Assembly: GCA_963556495.2 (NCBI GenBank)
Contig: OY747703.1
Location: 58,663,296 to 58,727,295 of the forward strand
Direction of reading: 5' to 3'
Length of the DNA: 64,000 nt
Source: Valencia hispanica
Lineage: Eukaryota; Chordata; Actinopteri; Cyprinodontiformes; Valenciidae
Part shown: piece by piece, positions 10,781 to 20,555 of the stretch
Layout: the number at the start of each line of letters is the position of its first letter
How positions within the stretch are numbered: the first letter of the stretch is position 1
Notes under the pieces: model-generated
Database searches by the model: none
What the model was told of the DNA's origin: nothing
What the model saw: only the letters and a program-made list of their open reading frames with translations
Position numbers and translations under genes: made by a program

Positions 10781-12105
10781 ATGGTTCACACCCTTTGAAC
10801 TTTTTAACATTTGGCATGTCACAACCAAAATGTATTTCACTGAGATTTTATGTGACAGATCAACACAAAGCAGAGCATAATCCTGAAGTGAAAGAAAACT
10901 GATGCATGTGTTTTTATTCATTTACAATAATAGACACCTAAAAAAATCTGTAATTGTATTCAGCCCCTCTGTGTCAGTGCTCTGTAGAACCGCTGTTACA
11001 GCTGCACATTTGGGGGTTTGTTTCTGTTCAAATTCAAAAATACTTCATCTTAAAGGGGAATGAAATGTTGTCAAAACTCAGCTCATCCAAGCGTCTTCAA
11101 TAGTCGCTGTGGATGGTGATGCTGTGGGCAGGAAGGATCTCTGGTAGCAGACAGTCTTGCAACAATTCTCAGAAGGCCTCTGATTGAAGACTGTTGGGTG
11201 ACATGCTAACAGTTCAATATCCAGGCAGCAGAGATGATACTCCACAGTAGGATGTCCTGGATGACCCCATCCGTTGTTGACAAGCTCTGCTAATCCACAT
11301 CATTTGCTTTTGTAGCTCCTCTTTAAATCTCTGTCTGGCCGTATGGTCAGAAATCCACGCGGAGAGATGTTGGAGTAGGGGAGATGATCCTTACCCTTTA
11401 TGATGAATGGAAGAGATAGGCTGAACTTCCTCCTTCTCACTCTCCTCTCTGGTCCTCTTCTGCATCCATGAAGCTTCCTTTTCAGCTCCTCTGGGATTTG
11501 GTTTCATAGCTTTGGTATTAGTTGAGCTTTTTAGTTGCTAATCAGATGCTCCCAGGTTATTAAAGAAAAGCCCTTAACATCGTGTTGCCATAGTTACCTA
11601 TCATAGCAAAAATCCTTCCAGCTGCAGCATCCAGAGATAGAGGGAATAAAAGAGCACCATGAACGTTCCTATTTGTAAAACGGCTCAAGCTCAGTCAGAT
11701 TTCAATGAAAAGCACCCTGCTAAAAATTCTCAGTTGGATTTAGGTGTGGACTTTGACTAGGCCATTCTAACACAGGAAAAGGTTTTCGTGTAACCCATTT
11801 CTCCGTAGCTCTGGCTGCATGTTTAGTTTTACTGAATCTTTTTCCAGTTTGTCCCGTATTTTTCTCCATCCATCTTCACATCAGCACCAACCAGCTTTCC
11901 TGTCCCTGCTGATGAAAAGCATCCCCACAGCATGATGCTGCCACCACCATGTTTCACTGTTTGGATGGATGTTTTCAGGGGGATGTGTAGTGTTAGTTTT
12001 TAGTCACAGATGGCTTTCTAGATGTTGGCCATAATTTTTCCATTTTGACTGGTCTGCTGTGTCCGATGCTAGTTGTTCTCCAACAAACATTGAGGCCAGA
12101 AATGA
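10781..12105 (-). mobile_element. Tc1-like transposon relic, interrupted
   Basis: Two collinear blocks (10781-11034 and 11680-12105) match my memory of the antisense strand of fish Tc1 elements: CAACACAAAGCAGAG, TTGTATTCAGCCCC and TGTAGAACCGC in the first; GGATTTAGGTGTGGACTTTGACTAGGCCATTC in overlapping pieces, and GCATCCCCACAGCATGATGC in the second. On the minus strand 11919-11965 still reads the Tc1 transposase motif [14 protein letters not shown]. Stops and indels break the frame everywhere else, and the aspartates of the DDE catalytic core are not recoverable. A LINE-derived unit (11035-11679) separates the blocks. Confidence 0.8.
11035..11679 (-). mobile_element. LINE-derived 3' unit, copy 1
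   Basis: In minus-strand sense it ends in AAGTATTTTTGAATTTGAA, the kind of tail seen on the LINE at 26721. It shares an internal segment with that LINE (GATGCTGTGGGCAGGAAGGA versus GATGGCTGTGGACAGGAAGG). The rest matches copy 2 (13472-14170) and, in opposite orientation, copy 3 (about 41640-41990). Shared landmarks include CAATATCCAGG(C/A)AGCAGAGA and CATTTGCTTTTG. It is non-coding. Its insertion into the Tc1 relic dates it after that transposon. Confidence 0.7.
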
Positions 12106-13471
12106 AACATCTGGAGGTCAGACACACGTGACCTCTGTGGACAATTCATTGAATTTATTCAGAGGTGTCAGAATGTAAACACGACACCCTTTAGAGTTTA
12201 TTTGTAAAAATTATTGAAAACTTTGCATCTTTTTCATTCCATGTGTTAGAATAAAACCTAATTATATAGGCCTTTTCTTTTTGGAGTAGAGAGCATCTGT
12301 TTAAAGGAGCAGAAAAACAGGATGAACTTTGTTCACTACAGAACTGCTTGTCTTGCAAACAAGAAACTATTAATTTTGAAGTAAAAAGTGTTAAAACAGT
12401 AGTATATATGTTACAAGTCCCCGACACCTACGCCAACAAGTGTGCTGTCTGGCTTTTGCAGCTGCATGCATGCGTACCTAGCTCTGTCAGACACCCAAAG
12501 GGAGACCACGTAGCTGAAAGAAAAGAACCGGCACACGTTACATGTCATAGTTATGTACAGGTTTGTGTTGATCGAACTTGTATGAAACAAGTTTGTGGTT
12601 GAATTGCAGCAAAATGTGCAAAAGTTTCAAGTGACAGGAAAACATTTACAAGGGACCGCTCATCCATTGCTTTATCTTCAGGGTAGACATGTTGTCGGCT
12701 GAAAAAAATTGTTTTCTATCTCTAAAATACCATGAGGTGGAACTTACCTGAAAGCAAGCCACTGAGAAACAAGCTGACACATCAGATTTGTTTGCTGGAG
12801 TCAAATAAATAATGATTTGTGTTTCTCAGGGAGACACACAGTAAAGTATATCCAGGGCAGCTGTGCGAATAACGCGCTGAGTAATTGAGTCCACTGTGCA
12901 TATTTATGACTAAATAGACACCATGTCTGCTGCTGGATTTATTGGTGGGGGCTGCGGTTCTGGCGGAGGCCTTGTTTTGCAATCTATGGGTTTATAAAAG
13001 GGCTTTAGCAAACAAAACAGTCAATCTGTCACTGGTATCAGAATCGGATATATCAGCAGACCGGCTGCACGGTCAACAGATCATGTATTTAGAGGCAGGG
13101 TCTCCTTTGGGAGGAAGTGAAAGCCATTAGGCGGCCAGTTAAGAGCATCCATGAAGGATTGCTCATTTGATATGAATGCATCAAAACAGAGACATTCATT
13201 TTAATATATGCTTATAATTTATATAACTCTAAGAGCTCGGCTTTTGCTGTACATCTTGGTTTCCTGGGTGCAGCTGCGACCTTCATGATGAGCAATGAGA
13301 CAAAAAAGGAACAGAAGTGAAAAAAATGAAAAGTCTGATCTGAGAGGCGTCAGCAAACACGGAGGTCAAAGGGGAGTGCCATGAAAATGCTGCATGTTGG
13401 TTTTAACATACCTAAAATAACACCCACTGCTTTTAATGTAAATACAGCAAATACAACATTCCAGCCTCTGT
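12106..13471. other. Unassigned sequence
   Basis: About 1.4 kb with no repeat that I can name and no supported exon. Confidence 0.4.
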
Positions 13472-14170
13472 TCAGTTCAATTCAAAACTATTTTATTTTT
13501 TCTAAAGGAGCATGGAATGTTGTAACTCAGATCATTCAAGTATCTTCAAAGACTTGTTGAGAATGCTAATGCTGTGGGCATGAAGGAGCTCCAGTAGCAG
13601 TCAGTCCTGCAACAAATCTAAATAGGCCTCTGACTGAATACTGTTACTGTACGACAGATTCATGACCATTTTGACACGCTAACAGTTCAATATCCAGGAA
13701 GCAGAGATGATATTCCACAGTAACATGCCCTGAAGGACTCCATCAGTTACTGGCAAACTCTGCTAGTCCACCTCATTTGCTTTTGCTGCTCCTCTTTAAA
13801 TCTATGTCTGTCTATACAGTTAGAAAGCCGGGCAGAGAGACGTTGTGGTAGTGGATATGATCCTTGGTCATTATGATGAATGGAAGAGATTGTTTAAACT
13901 TCCTCCTTCTCTCTCTGCTCTTTGGTCCTGCTCTGCATCCATAAAGCCTCCTTTTCAACTCCTCTAGGATTTGGGGTCAAGGTTGAGTTCAGGTTATATT
14001 TGAGCTTTTGAGATAATATTCAGATGCTCCCAGATTGTAAAGAAAAACAAAAATATTTTTGCCACAGTTACGCATCACAGCAAATGTTCCACAGTAAAAT
14101 CGTAAGAGCAAAAATCCTTCCAGCTGCACAGCATCCAGACCCAGAGGGAATAATTATCCAAACAGCGACG
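13472..14170 (-). mobile_element. LINE-derived 3' unit, copy 2
   Basis: Same unit and orientation as 11035-11679, with the terminal TTCAATTCAAAAC tail on the left. It carries an extra stretch (about 13641-13675, ACTGTACGACAGATTCATGACC region) that copy 1 lacks. Right boundary taken near AGAGGGAATAATTATCC, where the two copies diverge. Confidence 0.7.
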
Positions 14171-14373
14171 ATTCAACCAGAAAAGGAACAGAAGTTTAGA
14201 AAAAGAACCAATCAGAACTAACATAACAAAGATGCTCCACCAGGAGTGGCATATCAAGGTTACATATCAGGACATAATAACAAAACACATTCCACATTCT
14301 ACACTAACTATTGATGAAACCAAGAGGAAAAAAACATTGGGTACCTGTGAATGTAGAATGGTCCACCCCATGA
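14171..14373. other. Unassigned spacer
   Basis: Short spacer between the LINE-derived unit and the minisatellite. Confidence 0.3.
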
Positions 14374-14742
14374 TCCAGAACCTCCTTCAGAAGCTTCCAG
14401 AACCTCCTTCAGAAGCTTCCAGAACCTCCTTCAGCAGTTTCCAGAACCTCCTTAAGCAGCTTCAAGAACCTCACTCAGAAGCTTCTAAAACCTCCTTCAG
14501 AAGCTTCCAGAACCTCCTTCAGAAGCTTCCAGAACCTCCCTCAGAAGCTTCTAAAACCTCCTTCAGAAGCTTCCAGAACCTCCTTCAGAAGCTTCCAGAA
14601 CCTCCTTCAGAAGCTTCCAGAACCTCCTTCAGAAGCTTCCAGAACCTCCATCAGAAGCTTCCAGAACCTCCTTAAGCAGCTTCAAGAACCTCCCTCAGAA
14701 GCTTCTAAAACCTCCTTCAGAAGCTTCCAGAACCTCCTTTAG
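14374..14742. repeat. 22-bp minisatellite, about 17 units
   Basis: Tandem units of the pattern CCAGAACCTCC plus TTCAGAAGCTT. Variants include AAAACCTCC, TTCAGCAGTTT and TTAAGCAGCTTCAAG. Most units carry a HindIII site (AAGCTT). Because 22 is not a multiple of three and the unit lacks stops, a plus-strand frame stays open through the array and encodes a 22-residue peptide repeat (66 bp), beginning QNLLQKLPEPPSEAS. I regard that as an accident of the repeat, not a protein. Confidence 0.95.
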
Positions 14743-16010
14743 CAGACATGACAATCGACAATCGATGCAGACATGAAGGAGATCGGAGCCAAGTTGTCCA
14801 AAGGACCCCAGAGTCCCACGTAGACCAGCGCGGGGCCAACCGCATCCCCCAAGAGAGGAGCAGAGGAGGGGCCCGGGGGGGCAACCGGCTGCGCCATGGC
14901 CCGTCCATGGACCCGGAGAGTTGGGGCCCAGAGGCACCCCACCCCCCAGCAGGGACCCGACCAGGGATGAGGGCCCCCCGCCAGCACGGGGGCCACAGCC
15001 GGCCGGCGGCCACCAGCCACCATGCGCCACCGCCACCCCACGCCAATTTCCACCGCCAACATCCCAGCGCCCCACCCCTGCCCCATGATGCCCACAGAAC
15101 AGGTGATCGAACGAGCAGAGATGCTGGATCCGCATCCCGCCGAGCCACCCAACAGGCACCACCCAACAATCCCATACCTGGCACCCCCAAAAGAGGTGCC
15201 CCAAGCAACAAAAGGAAGACATCAGCCCAGCACATCGGCTGACCGACACACTGGTCCACCGAGGCCCGGTCAGGCACGCACCAGGTCCGAACCGGATTGA
15301 CCACCAACGCACCAGTGGGCAAGGGGCATTAGTCAATGGCAGGGAGTGACTGAGGGGAAATAGCCCTCCCCCCATTAAATGTAAGGCCTGAGGTGCGCCA
15401 GGCGAAAGGGCAGCCCAAAACCCAACCTGACATGTGACAAAGACATGCAGACACAGTCATACGATCCCTCCCTCTTACGCACATACACACGCCAAGACAC
15501 CCAAGAGGGGACGATGTACCCTCACTCATACACCCCATACACACTCTATGCTCCCAGGTCCAGGTACCGATGCCCCAGTAGAGCAACCAGCCCCTGGACC
15601 CAGGAGGTGGACCACGTACCTTCTAGGACGGAGACAAGCAGACCGCCAAGGGCACCAAAGTGGCGAAGCAGCCCATCAGCCTAGGTCCTCAACCCGACCA
15701 CCTGTTCTCTTTCGGACCCCAACCCCTGATGGCCGGTAGCGAACAGGGGTGTGAAAAGACCCCTAGCCTCCATCCTCCCGCTCGAGTATGGTGTTGATGC
15801 GTGTTGTTATAATGTGCATTTAAAGCAGAGGGGTGGGATGTGGGGAAGGCAGCCACACATCCCCCAACCCCCACCCAGAGCCCTCAGTGTCTATCTGCGG
15901 TTCAACAGTGGGTGAAGCTAATTGAACAGCTCCCCCTCTGGGTGCCAAAAAGTGTGCCCACCCCACAGTCCCTACATGTGTGTCTCATGAAAATGTTATA
16001 AGTGGGGGTG
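14743..16010. repeat. GC-rich block, likely dispersed fish repeat
   Basis: A sharp rise in C/G content starts right after the minisatellite and fades near 15900-16010. The strands are strongly asymmetric (C-rich and CA-rich on plus). Because stops are rare, several frames are open on both strands (up to 226 codons on minus, 164 on plus); their translations are Pro/His/Arg-rich or Gly/Trp-rich with no domain. A CACA/ACAC-rich section lies at 15470-15550. I believe similar blocks recur in fish assemblies, but could not verify this. Confidence 0.6.
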
Positions 16011-17079
16011 TCAAATTTGTACAGTAAAACAATGCAATAAATATTAACAGCCAATACCAACTAGTAGTGTTGCATAGGTTTGATATGAAATGATGGTGAG
16101 GGGATGTAAATGTATGGGATTTGGTGAAATCTGATCCTCTAACCTGGTGGAAAATCCACTTTTAAAGCAGCTTTCCACAACTGTGGCTAAAAAAAGCCAG
16201 ATCATCCTGAACTCAAAGTAATTAAAATGGTTCTGGGGCTGTGACATAGTTAACCAGCGTGGAAATGACACCAGGACCGCTGGGAGGATGCGGCCACCCA
16301 GTGTTTAACAAACATACTACACAGAGATGCAGGGACCGAAACCCTGGAGGCATCATTAATGGGATGGCATTTCCAGCTACTGGCTCAATGACTGGATCAG
16401 AGCAGGAATCTGCTGGGGTTTCTGTCCCTGTAAGGACGCAAACACGCCTCCGACTCCATAAATACACACATTCTGATTGGTCAAGGAATCTCTCATCAGG
16501 TGTGAGAAAGATGAGCCAATAAGATGAAAGTCTCCACACATGTGAATCCAAATCTATAATCCAAATGTAGCCATGGATTATAAATTCCTATTCAATATGT
16601 ATTTACACGCAACAAACATTTATGGATTACAGTTTGATGATAGAGATATAGCTTTTACAGACTACTGAAATAAAATGTTGTTCTGTTTTCCTCTGAAGGA
16701 CACAACAGAAAAATCAAATCATAAATAATATTAAATAAACAATTTTATTTTTCTAAACCAAAGCTGGTCTGCACTCCTCGGCTGTAAAGAAACTGTTTTG
16801 CTCTTCTGTAGCCTTCCTGTCGTCTCCAACCAGTCTGCTCAGTGACCTCTGACCTCTGACATCAGCAAGGCATTTTTGTCTACTCAACTATCATCAGTCA
16901 AATAGTGATTTATATTCTCTTTCTTCCCATTTCTGATGCTCAGTTACCTGGCTGACGTGTGATTGGCTGAGTCGCTATTTGTTTCATCAAGCAATTGAAC
17001 AAGTTAACCTAATAAAGTGAGATTTGTATATTTGACAAATTCCAGGGTGTAAATAATGATAAATCGTCATCATGTTCCA
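16011..17079. other. Unassigned sequence
   Basis: No repeat or exon that I can support. The small frames near 16222-16551 on both strands overlap one another and have no domain. Confidence 0.4.
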
Positions 17080-17081
17080 GA

Positions 17082-17410
17082 GTTATTCATGGAGGACCAC
17101 AGGGTTCAGTGCTTGGGTCCGTTCTCTTCACTGTATCCTGTATATGTTTCCACTTGGTAAAATTATCAGAGAGCACTGGGCATATTTATGCTGATGACAG
17201 TCGGCTAAATTAACCCATAAATCCTGATGAATCCAATCAATTAGGTAGATTACAGTGTTTACATACAAGCCTGGATGACTTTAATCTTTCTGCTTTAAGA
17301 TCTCACAAGACAGAAATTGTCGTCTTTGGACCAGAACCTCAGAAAAATAAAATGGTTTAGTCAATCACTTGGCCTCTGGTAATATATCACTTAAAGCCCA
17401 GGGTATACGT
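17082..17410 (+). pseudogene. L2-type LINE reverse transcriptase fragment
   Basis: The plus strand reads GGPQGSVLGSVLF (17091-17129), equivalent to the GVPQGSVLGP block of L2/CR1 reverse transcriptases, then IYADDS with the catalytic YADD at 17187-17198. After a stop come NPDESNQLGRLQCL, LDDFNLSALRSHKTEIVVFGPE, matching the part that follows the active site. About 20 residues normally lying between the two motifs are shortened and the frame is cut by stops. Both ends are truncated. This is a dead remnant; the catalytic aspartates survive but the protein cannot be made. Confidence 0.8.
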
Positions 17411-17839
17411 GAACTAACCAGCTGCTCAGGGCACCCCAGACCTTCAGGGCCCCCCCCATAAATACTTGAATATTAACACAGACCACAGTTCTAGAATTTT
17501 AACATCGTGTATCTAAAATGAGAACATTGTCAAATTAGACTTAACGGCTTCAGCATAGATAAATTTGACGATTTTAAATTGTTTAACACTTTTAAATGTA
17601 AGATTTAAAGGAATTGGTAAATTTAGTTTGCAACAGTGCAAACAATAATCTTCACAGTTTGATTGTTGTGTTACTATAGCTACAATCTGATGCTATTAGC
17701 TTAATCTTTGTGTTTGAGCTCACTTCACAAATACAACTCAGCAAATAATAACCAATTATCAGTGATTGCTTTAAGCTCTGCCAGTTAATCTCCGCCCCCA
17801 AATGCTGTTAGTGGTGTTGATGCTCTGAACAGGAAGAGG

Positions 17840-17905
17840 GGCTCTCCGGGTACTCCGGCTTCCTCCCACAGTCCAAAAACACGACTGTTAATTGCTCTCT
17901 GGCCT
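17840..17905 (+). mobile_element. SINE family A fragment
   Basis: Contains CTCTCCGGGTACTCCGGCTT and CCTCCCACAGTCCAAAAACA, the same body segment found at 57790-57870 on the opposite strand. Only this piece remains. Confidence 0.8.
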
Positions 17906-17911
17906 GTGTGC

Positions 17912-18420
17912 AGGGGTGGATTGGCCATCTGGCATACTGGGCATCATCCCGGTGGGCCGTTGACCCAATGTGGGCCGGTCGCTGTTTTTTTTTTTTTTTT
18001 CTTTCTCTCTCTACATTCCCTCCAATTGGCTACAGAGGGTTAGCAGTGTGTTGCCAGCATCGACACATATTATTGGTCTATGTTTGTCATCATCAATCAA
18101 ACATGGCTGACAGCCTATGAGAGCCATGACAGTGCTGTCAATCTCAACACAGACCAGGGTGGGCGGGGCCTCATGACATGGGCCGGAATGGAGGGACGGG
18201 ATGCTGCTGAGCTGAAAATGGCGCTGAAAAAGTACGGCTCAAAAAGCTGAAATCTCTGGAGGTGGAAGCTGCTAAATGTTTAAGGGTGACAGACCTATTT
18301 GGTGCCAGGGTCGCCAACCCAGCAGGTGCTGCTGCGCGAGGAGCAAGTGGAGACATCCATGGTGAGTAACGTTAGCGTGGGGTTGGCTCGGCTACATTTT
18401 GAGACAAGCTCAAAATAAAG
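17912..18420 (+). mobile_element. hAT-like transposon 5' part
   Basis: It starts with GGGGTGGATTGGCCATCTGG and GGTGGGCCGTTGACCC, an opening I associate with a fish hAT-type element, followed by a T-run (17987-18000). It then runs into the exon at 18211-18361. No matching right end was found, so the extent is uncertain. Confidence 0.5.
18211..18361 (+). pseudogene. hAT-like transposase N-terminal exon relic
   Basis: The 50 codons read AENGAEKVRLKKLKS, LEVEAAKCLRVTDLF and a Gly/Ala-rich tail. The pattern of a basic, charged helix followed by (K/R)xTDLF resembles the N-terminal leader that precedes the TTF/BED-type zinc finger of fish hAT transposases and related domesticated genes. It ends at CATG followed by GTGAGT (18362-18367), a consensus splice donor in phase 1. 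A TGA lies immediately upstream in frame (18208-18210), so the original start is lost. No downstream exon with the finger or catalytic domain was found in the window. It could be expressed as an exonised fragment, but nothing shows this. Confidence 0.5.
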
Positions 18421-18575
18421 TATAAAACAGTTTTACATTGACCGCGATGTGACCTGAATAACTGAATACTCGTGACAACATATTAGCCCAGAGCTGAAGG
18501 GCTGACTGTTGGTAGTTGCGGTTGATTTGGTTAAAAATGCCAAATCGTGACAGCTACTAACGGCCGCGGTCTCTG

Positions 18576-18589
18576 GTTGCCATAGCAAC
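18576..18589. promoter_or_regulatory. X-box-like motif (RFX type)
   Basis: GTTGCCATAGCAAC fits GTNRCC-N2-RGYAAC, the X-box bound by RFX factors. A single motif match gives only weak evidence of function. Confidence 0.25.
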
Positions 18590-18830
18590 AGTAAACATTA
18601 AGGGGAGACGCTACAGGTGAATAGGGAAAAAAGTTAGCTTTAAGATACCTTCATGAAACTTGACAAACTTAATCCTAGTATTAAAACAAACATCTTTTGT
18701 ATTAGAAGTTTTGAAATAAATTTTGTTTAGATATGCAAATGAGGTGTAATCTGGTTAAAAATGTGGTAATTTGGATATATTATTAAACGTATCTCAAAAT
18801 TGGTGAGAGACGGATTGAATTTTTCTTTAA

Positions 18831-18863
18831 TTTTCTAATCATATATGTTATATGATTAGAAAA
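18831..18863. repeat. Perfect hairpin, 15-bp arms
   Basis: TTTTCTAATCATATA (18831-18845) and TATATGATTAGAAAA (18849-18863) are exact reverse complements with a 3-base spacer. Confidence 0.9.
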
Positions 18864-19591
18864 AACTTCAAAAACTTTTTACAGAGGGAAATAGGTTTAT
18901 TTCATTTCATTACTTCATAAATCAAAAAACAGTGTAAGTAGCTCCAAAAGACTCATTTTCGCCCTGTTTTTCCCCCCACACAAAATAGCACATATATATT
19001 TTTAGAACAATGTATTGAAAAATCGCTCTTTAAATTTTTTTCAGCTCATAGCATAGAACAATGGTGGAAAGTTTGGGATAACTGATTTCAAGATTATTCG
19101 TTTTGAATGTTGGAAAAAACTCATTTTGAGAAAAACGCAATTAAAGATTTGCATTAGATAATTCAATGCAATGTAAAGTACAAATGACCTTCGAATCCCT
19201 TGTTTCGTGTTTGTGATTGGTCATTAATTCAAACAGGCATTCCATTTTTGGACTTTTTTCTTTATTTGGGGCTAGTTCTCTCACTGCCTCCACTTCACTT
19301 TTTGGCTACTGAGACGTCTCTGATTTGAGTATATCATGTGTCTTATAATGCTTTATGAATTCATACTTGATTTGTTCTGTTGACACTATAATTAATAAAT
19401 ACTGAGTGATTGACTGCCATAGCTGTTTTAGTTTTAGTCCTTGAGTTCACAGTTTTGTGCTTTATTTGTTGACTGCTATCAAGGAATATGACTCTCGTTT
19501 GTACTGTAGTATGCTTGAGAGGAGATGCTGCGAGATTTGTGGACTTTTATGTAGTAAGCTGGTCTGGACAGAAAATGCCAGGGCTGAATTT

Positions 19592-19775
19592 TTGTCCCAG
19601 TCCACTCCTGCCTGTGTGTGTGCATGGTTGTTTGTCCTGTGTGTCTCTGTGATGCCCTGCAATGAACTGGCGACCTGTCCAGGGTGTACCCTGCGTATTG
19701 CCTAATGAACACTGGAGATAGGCACCATCTCCCCCGGGACCCTGCAAGGTAAGGACAATGGATGGATGGAAGTTA
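19592..19775 (+). mobile_element. SINE family A, 3' half
   Basis: Reads TGCATGGTTGTTTGTCCTGT, GGCGACCTGTCCAGGGTGTA and GGAGATAGGCACCA, then ends in GGATGGATGGA. This is the sense orientation, with the family's GGAT-type tail intact. The tRNA-like head is missing. Confidence 0.85.
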
Positions 19776-19866
19776 CTCCTGGTCCTGCGTTTCCGTTTAG
19801 CTGTGACACCTTCATGGAAGGGGCCACTGGCTGAGCTGTTGCTGACAATAAATTCATCCTCTAGGC

Positions 19867-20188
19867 CAATGGTTCCCAACCTTTTTCCTTGAGCACCTTT
19901 TTGCCTGTGTCCAAGAGAGGCCTAGACCTGCCAACTCCAACTCCTATCCCCTCAAAAAAGAGATCAATTACAAACTTTTATTTGCAAAAAATAAACAGCA
20001 ATTGTAGGTTTGCTTGTGTTATACTGCAGGCTATATAGACAATATATTATTTTTGCTTTTTGGATTTTATAAATGTAAAATTTACAAAAATACTTTTGGT
20101 AACTTCACAATCTCTGCACAGAAAAAAATGGTGCAGATCTCTAGTGACTCCCTTGGGGGGGTCCCAGACCCCATGTTGGGAACCACTG
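19867..20188. mobile_element. hAT-type MITE (CAGTGGTTCCCAACC ends)
   Basis: The left end CAATGGTTCCCAACC and right end GTTGGGAACCACTG are near-perfect inverted repeats of the kind typical for hAT non-autonomous elements across vertebrates. A diverged 8-bp duplication is possible (CTCTAGGC and CTATAGAC). The interior is AT-rich and non-coding. Confidence 0.8.
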
Positions 20189-20324
20189 CCCTATAGACAA
20201 AACATCTAAAGCAGCTATTGCTATGTACTCCGTTTTTTCCTATAAGTTTGACTTCTGGCTCAGTAATGAAGCCACTAAAGGAGCTACTGTGTCCATTAAC
20301 TCTGCATCAAAGTACTCCTTGAGC

Positions 20325-20555
20325 CGGTCGCATCAGATGAGCCAGGTTCTGGTTCCAGTGGACGTTTCTAGCTGTTAAAGGGGAATTTTCCTCTCCACTG
20401 TCACCACATACATGCACAGCAGAAAAGATGACGACCAGACACAGTCAGCAACGATCACTACATTCAGGAGTGATTGCTGCTGTCAGTGACTTGATGACGT
20501 TACCTAGGTTTTCTTAGACAGAAAACCTTTCACCTGTTGACATAATAAACTAAAT
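20325..20555 (+). mobile_element. L2-type LINE 3' UTR fragment
   Basis: Contains GAGCCAGGTTCTGG, GGGGAATTTTCCTCTCCACT and TTAGACAGAAAACCTTTCACC, followed by an ATAATAAACTAAA tail. The same order of motifs recurs at 61085-61410. I recognise it as the 3' untranslated end of fish L2-like LINEs. Confidence 0.6.

Larger units (their letters stand above)
18421..19590. other. Unassigned AT-rich sequence
   Basis: Contains a perfect palindrome (18831-18863) and an RFX-type X-box match (18576-18589), and otherwise nothing that I can name. It may be the continuation of the hAT-like element. Confidence 0.4.

Noticed and set aside
14232..14675. 147-codon open frame with QNLLQKLPEPPSEAS repeats
   Set aside because: It is the translation of a 22-bp tandem repeat. 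No conserved flanking exon, and the open frame follows automatically from the unit lacking stops.
14374..14742. CRISPR-like array
   Set aside because: Units are directly adjacent with no spacers, and the sequence is eukaryotic.
14695..15375. Minus-strand open frame of 226 codons and overlapping frames in the GC-rich block
   Set aside because: Several frames are open on both strands at once because stops are rare in C/G-rich sequence. Translations have no domain and extreme composition.
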